53,771 nt of DNA, taken from contig LBPS01000004.1 of NCBI GenBank assembly GCA_000990325.1, forward strand, positions 1 to 53,771, in the 5' to 3' direction. The stretch is from Candidatus Nomurabacteria bacterium GW2011_GWE2_34_25. Lineage in GTDB: Bacteria > Patescibacteriota > Minisyncoccia > Phycocordibacterales > UBA9973. Positions 1 through 7,872 of this stretch are shown piece after piece. The notes below the pieces were generated by a model. It did no database searches. It had not been told where the DNA came from and saw nothing but the letters and a program-made list of their open reading frames with translations. A program made the position numbers and the translations under genes. Every line of letters begins with the position of its first letter. The stretch's first letter is position 1.

Positions 1-351
1 TGCTTTTTTCTTTGGTTGAATATCTTTTACCATTGTCTTCCAGTGCTTTTTCACTTCTTTTACAGCGTTTTCTAAATCTTGTGCATCAATACTTTTTACT
101 TTGGCATACTTTGCTTGTACTTGGTCTATTATCTTATGATAGACTGGCTCAGAGATTTCTTTTGCCTCTTCTAGTTTCTCAATGATTTCCCCTTTCATCT
201 TTATAGCCCAGCCCTTTATAGCTTTCTTGTTCTTCTTACCATCTGGTCCAAAAAGTACATAAGCAGCTGCCCCTAGTGCTGCCACCGTCGCACCTATCCC
301 TACCATCTCCCCTCCTGTTAAACCCTTTTTACTAACTTTTTTTGTTTCCAT
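1..351 (-). CDS. Small membrane-anchored protein, 3' end cut by window edge
   Basis: This open frame is absent from the ORF track because it runs off the left edge. It reads 117 codons without a stop from an ATG at 349-351. Residues 12-35 are a Gly/Ala-rich hydrophobic segment (GIGATVAALGAAAYVLFG), followed by a long charged, Lys/Glu-rich, probably helical tail. This is the layout of YtxH-like small stress or envelope proteins, but there is no diagnostic motif, so I assign no function. It is the last visible gene of a minus-strand run. No Shine-Dalgarno is present: the ATG directly abuts the inverted-repeat element at 351-467. Confidence 0.75.
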   Translation of the reverse strand, partial: METKKVSKKGLTGGEMVGIGATVAALGAAAYVLFGPDGKKNKKAIKGWAIKMKGEIIEKLEEAKEISEPVYHKIIDQVQAKYAKVKSIDAQDLENAVKEVKKHWKTMVKDIQPKKKA

Positions 352-467
352 CCCGTTTAGAAGCAGGTCGCGGTCGCTATTTTAAAAAAACAACTGTAAC
401 TCTGCTTAATTAAATTTATAATAAAACATATTTTCCGTTAAAACCGTGACCGCGGCTTCTAACGGGA
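351..467 (-). repeat. 117-bp inverted-repeat element, copy 1, ending on a start codon
   Basis: The left arm begins TCCCGTTTAGAAGC and the right arm ends GCTTCTAACGGGA. The arms pair over about 20 bp, including CGCGGTC with GACCGCG, with a 1-nt and a 4-nt bulge, around an A/T-rich centre. The element fills most of the gap between the 490-741 gene and the next start codon, and its last base is the A of that ATG (minus strand). The centre contains CTTAATTAAATTTATA, which is shared with copy 2 at 741-859. In minus-strand mRNA the arms could fold so that the start region is sequestered. Confidence 0.75.
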
Positions 468-489
468 TCCATATACCTTAATCGTATAA

Positions 490-741
490 TTACTTTTTAC
501 TCTTTTTTCTTTTACTCCCAAAAAAGAATTTAAAAATGGTACTTTCTTTAAGATCATTCCCTACTTCTTCGAGTGAAGATGCCGCTCCATCGACAGTGTT
601 CTTAAGAGTCTCTGATATATGAGAGAAGTTCTTCATTATTTTTATTAAATAAAAACCAACGATTATAAAAATAACTGTAATTAAAACTACAGAAATTGAA
701 CTGATAAAGAAAAATATTTCTGACTTTAATATTGATTCCAT
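490..741 (-). CDS. Small single-pass membrane protein (DUF948-like layout)
   Basis: The protein has 83 residues. A hydrophobic segment at about 10-34 (ISSISVVLITVIFIIVGFYL) is followed by an amphipathic helix with regular hydrophobic spacing (residues 38-68) and a strongly basic C-terminus (GSKRKKSKK). This resembles small DUF948/YtxG-type envelope proteins, but no family-specific motif is certain. It lies on the minus strand between holA-like and the partial 1-351 gene, and its ATG follows AACGGG, the end of inverted-repeat copy 2. The two small membrane proteins share both layout and upstream element and are probably co-regulated. Confidence 0.75.
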   Translation of the reverse strand: MESILKSEIFFFISSISVVLITVIFIIVGFYLIKIMKNFSHISETLKNTVDGAASSLEEVGNDLKESTIFKFFFGSKRKKSKK

Positions 742-859
742 CCCGTTAGAGATAGTCCCTCGTTAGATGGGACGTACCTTAATTAAATTTATATAATAAT
801 ATAAACAAAACCTATTTTTATATTATCCCGTAATCTTATAACAATCATCTCTAACGGGA
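741..859 (-). repeat. 119-bp inverted-repeat element, copy 2, ending on a start codon
   Basis: The arms TCCCGTTAGAGAT and ATCTCTAACGGGA are perfectly complementary over 13 bp and enclose about 90 bp of A/T-rich DNA. The centre holds the same CTTAATTAAATTTATA core as copy 1. It spans nearly the whole gap between the holA-like stop (883) and the start of the 490-741 gene, and its last base is the A of that ATG in the minus-strand sense. A second small hairpin, GTCCC...GGGAC, lies inside (755-772). Confidence 0.75.
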
Positions 860-882
860 CCATTCACTCATTATACCCTAAT

Positions 883-1521
883 TTATTTTGAAGACAAAGA
901 AGATAGTATAAATTGTTCGAGACCTATTGAAAAATCAGATTCTCCTCTATGCGCCTTGTGGTATATAGATACTATACGACTAGACTGACGCTTGAGTTCA
1001 TCTTTATCAAACAAATAATTTCCACTTAGGATCATAGTCTTAATTTTCCAAAATAAAATTCCGGCTATTGCCTCAGGTTCTACTCCTCCCTCTATTCCCC
1101 TGCGATATAAAACCCACGTCATAACTTTGTCGTGTTTTGCAAATGCGTCAGTAATTCCAAAAATATTAAATTTGTATGACACAGGCATTTTCTTGTTTTC
1201 AAAGATTTTTATCTCTCCATATTTTTTATATTTTTTTTGTTCTGTAGACAGAAACTTATCTTCTTTGAAAATAAATGGGGTATCTGAATCTTTTAATAAA
1301 TCTAACTCTTCGGATGAAAAAGATATAATTCCTTCATTTAGTATATTTTCCAATACTATAACGGGGTTTGCACCAAAGAGATTGGTATCAGATACATAAC
1401 TCATTATCAAGTTCTTGTCCGCATCGTTATTAAAAATAAAAGAACTCTCACGCCCATCTGTGAGTTCTTTTATATATATACTTTTATTTTTCACATCATC
1501 TCCTACCAATATATAAATCAT
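883..1521 (-). CDS. holA: DNA polymerase III delta-subunit-like protein (short HolA)
   Basis: The 212-residue protein would be the clamp-loader subunit that opens the beta clamp (DnaN, also encoded here). The N-terminus (MIYILVGDD) matches the first strand of delta proteins. The C-terminal helical part, with WVLYRRGIEGG, GILFWKIKTM and IYHKAHRGESDF, has the HolA domain III pattern ending in a short hydrophobic helix (LEQFILSSL). It is much shorter than the usual 320-350 residues. The start overlaps the stop of the upstream gene by 4 bp (1518-1521), so translation is probably coupled. The assignment rests on pattern memory rather than a search. Confidence 0.6.
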   Translation of the reverse strand: MIYILVGDDVKNKSIYIKELTDGRESSFIFNNDADKNLIMSYVSDTNLFGANPVIVLENILNEGIISFSSEELDLLKDSDTPFIFKEDKFLSTEQKKYKKYGEIKIFENKKMPVSYKFNIFGITDAFAKHDKVMTWVLYRRGIEGGVEPEAIAGILFWKIKTMILSGNYLFDKDELKRQSSRIVSIYHKAHRGESDFSIGLEQFILSSLSSK

Positions 1522-2024
1522 AACCAGTTTTTAACTTTCTTTTTATAATTAACATAAACTTCACCATATTTGTCTTCTAATATTTTTTCTTGTTTTCTAA
1601 CAAAAAAGATTTTCGTAATAATCTGTGCTAAAACTGTAAAGATAATCGAGAATAAAGAATTTATCATAAGTGCAAGCCCTAAGGTCATTATAAAAAGACC
1701 AAAATGTGTAGGACTGCGCAAATACTTGTACGGACCCCTATCAAAGTAAGTTTTATTTTTTAATTTGGCTTTTTCTTCTTTATAATTACCAGAAGTTGAT
1801 TGTGCCCAGTAGGCAATAACTGAACCCAGAATAATCATTAATATTCCAATGTATTGGAATATGATATTTGAGAAAATTCTAAAGGGAAAAATAATATCCA
1901 TAATCACACCCAAAATAACAGAAAACAAAAAGACAGAATACGATAGAAAAAGTAGCTGATGAACACTACTACTGCGATACCTACTCTCTTCTATTGGTTT
2001 TTTCTTGTTTTTATTCATATACAT
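1518..2024 (-). CDS. Isoprenylcysteine carboxyl methyltransferase / phospholipid methyltransferase family protein
   Basis: This is a polytopic membrane protein of about 168 residues. Hydrophobic segments at about 25-50, 55-75 and 110-145 surround the family signature GPYKYLRSPTHFG (Gly-Pro-Tyr-x-Tyr-x-Arg-x-Pro-x-His), which binds S-adenosylmethionine in the ICMT/PEMT fold. The C-terminal EEK-type helix (RKQEKILEDKYGEVY) matches the conserved E-x(2)-[LM]-x(4)-Gly-x-x-Tyr tail. The ORF track starts at a GTG (2042); I prefer the ATG at 2022-2024. The substrate cannot be read from sequence. The gene is sandwiched between polA and holA-like in one minus-strand operon. Confidence 0.8.
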   Translation of the reverse strand: MYMNKNKKKPIEESRYRSSSVHQLLFLSYSVFLFSVILGVIMDIIFPFRIFSNIIFQYIGILMIILGSVIAYWAQSTSGNYKEEKAKLKNKTYFDRGPYKYLRSPTHFGLFIMTLGLALMINSLFSIIFTVLAQIITKIFFVRKQEKILEDKYGEVYVNYKKKVKNWL

Positions 2025-2058
2025 ATTAATCCTACCACTCACAATAAATTTATGCCAC

Positions 2059-4530
2059 TTATTTTAATTCCCCCCAATTTTTACCAAAACCTATAGAAAC
2101 TTCAATTGGGACTTCTTTCATATTTTTTGTAAATTCACTGGGGATTGCCTTAATCATACCATTTTCTATGATTATTTTGGCCTTCTTTAAATCTTTCTCT
2201 TTAATCTCATAAACAAGCTCATCATGTACCTGTAGTACCATTCGGACAGACGAGAGCATATTCTCTTTCTCTAATTCTTTCTCTACCTTATTCATACCAA
2301 GCTTAATGATATCTGCAGTAGCAGTCCCTTGGATAGGAGCATTGGTTGCCATACGCTCAGCCATCGCTCTCATAAAAGGTAACGGGGAATTTATAGCGGG
2401 GAAATATCTTTTTCTTCCAAAAAGTGTCTTGGTGTATTTCTGTTCTCTTGCAAATATCTTAATACTTTCTAGATATGTAGCAATTGTAGGAAATTGTTTA
2501 AAATAATTATCATAGAATATTTGTGCCTCTTTACGATTAGTATTTAAGTTTTGACTGAGAGCCGTTACTCCCATACCATAAAGAATCCCGAAATTGATGA
2601 CCTTGGCCCTCCTTCTCATATCGGCGGTTACTTCATCTTCAGGAACTCCGAAAACTTTCATGGCCACGGCACTATGAATATCTCTCCTGTCTTGAAATGT
2701 TTTTATAAAAAAAGAATCCTGAGAGAGAAGTGCCGCAATTCTAAGTTCTATTTGTGAATAATCAAAAGAAGCTAAAATATATCCATCTTCTGCAATAAAA
2801 GCATTTCTTATCTTTTTTCCTCTCTCTGTCTTTATGGGAATATTTTGTAAGTTAGGATTATTTGAAGAAAATCTTCCTGTTGTGGTTCCATACTGCAAGA
2901 AGCTAGCATGAAGCCGTCCATCTTCTGAAATAACATTCGGAATTGTATCTATATAAGTAGAAAGTAATTTTTGTAATTCTCTATGTTCCAATATTTTTTC
3001 AATAATAGGATGAAATGGGCGAAGTTTTTCAAGTTCGCTTTCTTTTGTAGAACGAGCGCCCCCACTTGTCTTCTTCATTTTAATCCCCAAAGACTTTCCA
3101 TCTACTTCACCTATTTTTATCTCATCAAAAAGAACTTCTCCTAATTGCTTCGGTGAATTTATATTAAATTCTCTTCCTGCATAGCCCCATATCTCTTTCT
3201 CTATCTTGGTCAAATCATTATGATACTCTTTAGATAATTTACCTAAATAGCTCTTGTCTATTTTGATACCAATCTTTTCCATTCTTTCTATTATGGGGAT
3301 TAGGGGTAATTCTATTTCTTTATATACATATTCTAATCCTTCTTTTTTTATATTTTCTTCCATTTTTTGGATTGCCTCATCAAGAGATGAACTATTCTTG
3401 TATGAAATCACCTCCTCTATGTCAGGATTTGTCTTTTCAGAATCAAGCAACCAAAAAGCAATTTTTGCTTTTTCTTGTTGGGCCTTATCTGCTTCACTAC
3501 CAGGGTTGAGCAAAGCCTTTTGAGCAATATTCTGACCGAGCTTCCCAAAGGAATTGGGAGATGAGATCCGAGGACTTTGCTCGGCGTCGGTAGCAACATC
3601 ATTGTCTTTCCCTAAAATTTTTAAAAATCTACTTTGTAAGCTCTTGAATTCCATCGTTTTGAAAAATTCTGCTACAGTCCCTTCTACAACTAACTCTTTC
3701 CAAGTTTTCTTCGGAATTTTAAAATCAATCGGTGCATCACGCCTGATGGTGGCAAGTGTCTTTGAAAAGATAGCTTCATCTTCTCCTTCTTTTAATAAAT
3801 TAAAAACTCTTTCTGTAATTCCAAGTTTTTTTAAATCACTCGGGTTTTTCTTCAATTCTTTGTACATCTTCTCTACAGTTCCGTATTTAGAGATGAGTGT
3901 TGTCGCTGTCTTTTCTCCAATACCTTTTATCCCAATAATATTATCCGAGGGATCACCTCGAAGTCCTTTGTAGTCGGGAAGATATATGGGGTCAAAGCCG
4001 AAACGCTCTTTGACTTTTTCTTCATTATATAAAATGGTATCGTTGATCCCTTTTTTCAAAGTATAAACTTGCACTCGTCTATCATCAACAAGTTGTAATG
4101 TATCCATATCTCCTGAAGCAATAACAATATCTAAGTCTTTTTCTGATTTATTATGCTCAACAATAGTACCCAGTAGATCATCCGCCTCAAAGCCCTCACA
4201 CTCATACATCGGAATAGAAAGAGCTTTAAAGAATTCTCGGGAGCGGACAAGCTGAACAACCAAAGCATCATCTGTCTTGGCCCTACCGGCTTTGTAATCA
4301 TCATAAGCAATATGCCTAAATGTCTTCTTGGGTAAGTCATAACAAGCCACTATATAGTCTGGCTTTAATTCTGTTATAATTTTGAACAGCATTGTGGCGA
4401 GTCCATATATAGCCCCAGTTGGCTCGCCACGTGAGTTCATGAACTCTGGCAGCGCATGGTAAGCACGATGAATAATAGCATGTGTATCAAGCAAAACTAG
4501 CTTTTTGTTACTGTGTGTAATCTTCCCCAT
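2059..4530 (-). CDS. polA: DNA polymerase I
   Basis: This repair and Okazaki-fragment-processing polymerase has 823 residues. The N-terminal 5'-nuclease domain (about 1-300) opens with LLDTHAIIHRAYHALP and has the helix-hairpin-helix GIKGIGEKTA. The C-terminal polymerase has motif A (DYSQIELRI, about 590), motif B (RRRAKVINFGILYGMG, about 640) and motif C (VHDELVYEI, about 770). The region between (about 300-400) is short and shows none of the Asp/Glu exonuclease motifs, so 3'-5' proofreading is probably absent, as in Taq polymerase. The linker coding DNA contains two small hairpins (3543-3559, 3568-3584). The start is 3 bp after the tsaE stop. Confidence 0.97.
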   Translation of the reverse strand: MGKITHSNKKLVLLDTHAIIHRAYHALPEFMNSRGEPTGAIYGLATMLFKIITELKPDYIVACYDLPKKTFRHIAYDDYKAGRAKTDDALVVQLVRSREFFKALSIPMYECEGFEADDLLGTIVEHNKSEKDLDIVIASGDMDTLQLVDDRRVQVYTLKKGINDTILYNEEKVKERFGFDPIYLPDYKGLRGDPSDNIIGIKGIGEKTATTLISKYGTVEKMYKELKKNPSDLKKLGITERVFNLLKEGEDEAIFSKTLATIRRDAPIDFKIPKKTWKELVVEGTVAEFFKTMEFKSLQSRFLKILGKDNDVATDAEQSPRISSPNSFGKLGQNIAQKALLNPGSEADKAQQEKAKIAFWLLDSEKTNPDIEEVISYKNSSSLDEAIQKMEENIKKEGLEYVYKEIELPLIPIIERMEKIGIKIDKSYLGKLSKEYHNDLTKIEKEIWGYAGREFNINSPKQLGEVLFDEIKIGEVDGKSLGIKMKKTSGGARSTKESELEKLRPFHPIIEKILEHRELQKLLSTYIDTIPNVISEDGRLHASFLQYGTTTGRFSSNNPNLQNIPIKTERGKKIRNAFIAEDGYILASFDYSQIELRIAALLSQDSFFIKTFQDRRDIHSAVAMKVFGVPEDEVTADMRRRAKVINFGILYGMGVTALSQNLNTNRKEAQIFYDNYFKQFPTIATYLESIKIFAREQKYTKTLFGRKRYFPAINSPLPFMRAMAERMATNAPIQGTATADIIKLGMNKVEKELEKENMLSSVRMVLQVHDELVYEIKEKDLKKAKIIIENGMIKAIPSEFTKNMKEVPIEVSIGFGKNWGELK

Positions 4531-4533
4531 TTT

Positions 4534-4977
4534 TTAATTATACTCTATTTTGATTACTCTTGTCGTCTCTCCCTTGTGTTCTAAATTTACCTTGTGGCAA
4601 TCATCATCAAAACACAGAGGAACCATTTCTGGCCATTCAACAATTATGAAATTGTCTTTATTCTTAACTATCTCTTCCCATCCCAAGTTAAGAAGTTCGT
4701 CGCTATTTTTTAGCCTATAAGCATCTATATGAATTAACTTTTTAAATTTTTTATCTTTGGTTTTATATATTTTCATAATGACGAAAGTTGGAGAAATGAT
4801 TCTTTCTCTGATTCCCAATTGTTTTGCTATTTCTTTTGTTAAAGTTGTTTTCCCAGCGCCCAAGTCACCACGAAAAGCAATAACTGTGGCTTTATTGTTG
4901 TGAATTTCACTTACTTTTTTTATTATTTCTTTAGCTGTTTGACCTAACTTTTCTAATGTTAATATCCTGGTTTTCAT
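4534..4977 (-). CDS. tsaE: tRNA t6A biosynthesis ATPase TsaE
   Basis: This 147-residue P-loop protein is required with TsaB, TsaC and TsaD for N6-threonylcarbamoyl-adenosine formation on ANN-decoding tRNAs. The Walker A motif is GDLGAGKTTLTKEIA (about 36-50). SPTFVIMKIY and HIDAYRLKNSDEL are the family signatures, and FIIVEWPE marks the Walker B-like strand and WP motif. It is the first gene of the minus-strand tsaE-polA-methyltransferase-holA run and is separated from the surface-protein gene upstream by a strong hairpin. Confidence 0.95.
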   Translation of the reverse strand: MKTRILTLEKLGQTAKEIIKKVSEIHNNKATVIAFRGDLGAGKTTLTKEIAKQLGIRERIISPTFVIMKIYKTKDKKFKKLIHIDAYRLKNSDELLNLGWEEIVKNKDNFIIVEWPEMVPLCFDDDCHKVNLEHKGETTRVIKIEYN

Positions 4978-4994
4978 ATGTATATACTAACACA

Positions 4995-5027
4995 ATTGCC
5001 CCGCCTCTCGAAGAGAGGCGGGGCAAT
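4995..5027 (-). terminator. Strong 15-bp hairpin between surface-protein gene and tsaE
   Basis: GCCCCGCCTCTC and its exact complement flank a 3-nt loop, and an ATT/AAT extension makes a 15-bp stem. It lies just past the stop of the 5054-7660 gene, so it probably ends that transcript. There is no long U-run, so the stem itself or a processing role may matter more. Four TTTAATG-type direct repeats (5030-5060) lie beside it. Confidence 0.6.
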
Positions 5028-5053
5028 GTTTAATGTTTAATGTTTAATGTTTT

Positions 5054-7660
5054 TTAATGTGTTGTCGTGTGAATTACTGTTTTGCTTTCACTTGATGTTT
5101 TCCTGTAAGAACGAGCGATTAGAATTATTAACAAAATTAGAAGAATTATCAATAACCAACCTACAAGACCGATTGAGAACAATCCACCAAAGAAAGCTGC
5201 ACTTCCTAGAACAGAGTTATCTATTGTTGAAACTAATCCCCCCAATCTAGGCACATTGATGACATATGCCATAACATTTTCTTGGGATCCATTTGTATTT
5301 GTATATATCAGAATTGCTGTTGTTGGAATTTGAGAATTATTCAAGGGGATACTGTCGACTTGTCCTTGTAAATATATAACGCCTTCTTCTCCTGCATTAA
5401 GATCTTCAACCTGTGCAGAAAGTGTATGTGTATCTACTGCATATGTCCCACGTGAAGAATTTACAAGTGTAACGTTTGTAGGAAGAATCACTTGAACCAT
5501 AGGTTTTACTAACCTTGTCTTTCCAATATTTTTGTAAGTTACAACATAGTCGATAAGGTCACCTTCTCCAATAACTTGATATCTATTTGTTATATTTAAC
5601 AAAACAGGAGATTCTCTACCAATGACAGTTGTCCCTTGTATTATTATAGGTTGAACTGTGACCTCTTTTAGTGTTCTAAAAATTTCAATACTTCCCTTAG
5701 ATATTCCGTCTGGACCTTCTCCTACTGCTCTAAAGTAGTAAAGGGTATTGGGACTAAGGCCTCTTAGATAATCACTCATGTTACTATTACCAATAGTATT
5801 TTTTGAAGTGGTTCTTGATCCAAGATTTATTGTTGTTCCATACTCAAAATATGTATTGGCATTATAATAAGATGAGCTAGTTATATATCCATTAACTTGT
5901 GCTTCATTCTTAGAAATATTTGTGGCAACAGTTGTAACTACGTTTTTATTTACATAGATAACATAGTTACATGGCAATGCACCTTTGTAATTTGTCGCTG
6001 TTGGATCCTGACATAATTGCTGTGTTGGTGGATAATAACATGGTAATGAGCCACGGTAATTTGAAGCACTTGGGTCCTGACATAGTCTTACTGGGTATTC
6101 GCATGGGAGTAAACCGCGATAATTACTTGCTCCCGTATCCTGACAATATAGTCTTGTTGGTTGTGGATAATAACATGGTAATGAGCCACGGTAATTTGAA
6201 GCACCGGGGTCCTGACAAATTCTTACTGGGTATTCGCATGGAAGACTTCCTCTATAGTTACTTGCACCTGGATCTGTACAAACTCTTACGGGATACTCAC
6301 ATGGTAGTCCTCCACGGTAATTTGAAGCATTTGGATCCTGACATAGTCTTATGGGATATGTACACGGAAGTAGTCCTCGATAATTTGATGCAGATGGGTC
6401 TAAACAAATTCTTGATGGATAATTACATGGTAATGGACCTCTATAGTTTATAGCAGATGGGTCTTGGCAAAGTAGTACTGGGTAAGCACAAGGTAATGAT
6501 CCATTATAATTAGTTGCATTTGGATCCTTACAAAGCTGTGCAGGGTAAGTACATGGAATTGGATTATTGTAGTTTGATGCGGATGGGTCCTTACAAAGTT
6601 GCACAGGGTAATTACATGGCAATGATTTTCCGTAGTTTGTCGCTGAAGTATCTTTACAAAGCTGTAATTGATTCACAACAACAGTCCTTGTTAAATATTG
6701 ATATATTCCAGTTTGTGAACGTGCTGCCAATGTATAAATTGTTGTTTCAGAAGGTTTTACTGTCTCATAATCTACTTCATTTACAGTTCCTATTGTTGGA
6801 GAAATGCTTACTAAATTACATCCACTTGTTGACCAATTTAGCACGGAAGAATCTCCTACTGTTATAGTGCTAGGACTTGCTGAAAAGCCTTTAATTAAAC
6901 AAACAGTTGGCTGAGGATACACACATGGTAATGAGCCATTGTAGTTTGTGGCATTTGGATCCTTACAAAGCTGTGCAGGGTAAGTACAAGGAAGAGCCCC
7001 GTTGTAGTTTGATGCAGATGGATCCTTACAAAGTTGTGCAGGGTAAGTACAAGGAAGTGTACCTCCATAATTTGTCGCAGAAGGATCTTTACAAGTTTCG
7101 GGAATAATAGTGTCACTTACTTTAAATGCAACATTTATAGAACCCTGGGTATTCCAACCTGGAGCAATATCTCCAATATTTAAACCACTACTACTTAAAA
7201 CTGCAGAGCTACTCTGTCCATTTGGCAAAGAAGCTTCAACTTGAGTTTGATTTGGATACCATTTAGCAGAAAGAAGACTGAGGGTCTGTGATGATGAAAG
7301 ATTAACTGAGACATTTTGAGTATACAGATTTCCTTGGTTTGAAAGAATTTGTGCACTAAAAGAATGGTTCATAGAAGAACCAGTTGGTGCAAATACTTTA
7401 ATACGAGTATTTGTATTTGTTGTATTACTTGTATTGTGATAGTAAACCTTCACATTGATAATATCCCCTGCTTTGGCACTTATGTTTGTACCATTCCAGC
7501 AAGGACTACCATAACCGTTATTGGTTGTGTAGTTTGCAATGTTTATATCTGGACAATCACCAGATACACCGTTCCATGTTCCAGCGAAAGCGCTTTGAGC
7601 TACAAAAAGTAACGCAAAACCAAAGATTCCGACTATTATTTTTTTCATATATTTTTTCAT
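5054..7660 (-). CDS. Large surface protein with 14 Cys-containing repeats, Ig-like, Fn3-like and DUF11-like domains and C-terminal membrane anchor
   Basis: The 868-residue exported protein has a signal peptide at residues 1-26 (MKKIIVGIFGFALLFVAQSAFA). An N-terminal beta-rich domain (27-190) is followed by three copies of a ~21-residue repeat (consensus C-x-DPxAxNYxGxLPCxYP), an Ig-like domain (about 250-330) and eleven more copies (about 335-565). Then come a fibronectin-III-like domain (LSPNTLYYFRAVGEGPDG), a DUF11-like domain (GEGDLIDYVVTYKNIGKT) and a C-terminal membrane helix (about 825-850) with a basic stop. The paired Cys in each repeat could form disulfides. It is probably a cell-surface adhesin or S-layer-associated protein; its ligand is unknown. 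Confidence 0.8.
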   Translation of the reverse strand: MKKYMKKIIVGIFGFALLFVAQSAFAGTWNGVSGDCPDINIANYTTNNGYGSPCWNGTNISAKAGDIINVKVYYHNTSNTTNTNTRIKVFAPTGSSMNHSFSAQILSNQGNLYTQNVSVNLSSSQTLSLLSAKWYPNQTQVEASLPNGQSSSAVLSSSGLNIGDIAPGWNTQGSINVAFKVSDTIIPETCKDPSATNYGGTLPCTYPAQLCKDPSASNYNGALPCTYPAQLCKDPNATNYNGSLPCVYPQPTVCLIKGFSASPSTITVGDSSVLNWSTSGCNLVSISPTIGTVNEVDYETVKPSETTIYTLAARSQTGIYQYLTRTVVVNQLQLCKDTSATNYGKSLPCNYPVQLCKDPSASNYNNPIPCTYPAQLCKDPNATNYNGSLPCAYPVLLCQDPSAINYRGPLPCNYPSRICLDPSASNYRGLLPCTYPIRLCQDPNASNYRGGLPCEYPVRVCTDPGASNYRGSLPCEYPVRICQDPGASNYRGSLPCYYPQPTRLYCQDTGASNYRGLLPCEYPVRLCQDPSASNYRGSLPCYYPPTQQLCQDPTATNYKGALPCNYVIYVNKNVVTTVATNISKNEAQVNGYITSSSYYNANTYFEYGTTINLGSRTTSKNTIGNSNMSDYLRGLSPNTLYYFRAVGEGPDGISKGSIEIFRTLKEVTVQPIIIQGTTVIGRESPVLLNITNRYQVIGEGDLIDYVVTYKNIGKTRLVKPMVQVILPTNVTLVNSSRGTYAVDTHTLSAQVEDLNAGEEGVIYLQGQVDSIPLNNSQIPTTAILIYTNTNGSQENVMAYVINVPRLGGLVSTIDNSVLGSAAFFGGLFSIGLVGWLLIILLILLIILIARSYRKTSSESKTVIHTTTH
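5968..7110 (-). repeat. Tandem coding repeats (11 + 3 copies of ~63 bp) inside the surface protein
   Basis: Eleven copies lie at about 5968-6660 and three at about 6905-7110, separated by an Ig-like domain. Each encodes the C-x-DPxAxNYxGxLPCxYP unit. Adjacent copies are very similar at DNA level (for example the GGTAATGAGCCACGG-type block recurs), which indicates recent duplication. The repetitiveness also creates long spurious plus-strand ORFs. Confidence 0.9.
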
Positions 7661-7802
7661 AATAATGTTAATAATTTAATTAATTTTATACTGGGTATTA
7701 TATCATATTTAAGAAATATGTCAATATACACATATAAACTTGATTTTGTTAATTTTACAATTTTAAACCTTCAATTTCGAAGAATTAAAGACTTAAAAAA
7801 GT

Positions 7803-7835
7803 GGAGGACAGAAACGATATTCTGTTTTGTCCTCC
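7803..7835 (-). terminator. Rho-independent terminator of the 7873-8745 gene
   Basis: GGAGGACA(g)AAAC pairs with GTTTTGTCCTCC over 12 bp with one bulged base. In minus-strand RNA it is followed by a U-rich run (ACTTTTTTAAG). It lies 38 bp beyond the stop at 7873. Confidence 0.8.
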
Positions 7836-7872
7836 GGTTTTTAGAGAAATAACCAATACATGAAAAAATATT

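Noticed and set aside
5971-7107. Plus-strand ORFs (5971-6453, 6514-6867, 6907-7107) with repeated HGNLKHLDPD-like peptides
   Set aside because: They are antisense shadows of the Cys-repeat array; the repeat period keeps a frame open. The minus-strand frame has a signal peptide, domains and a membrane anchor.
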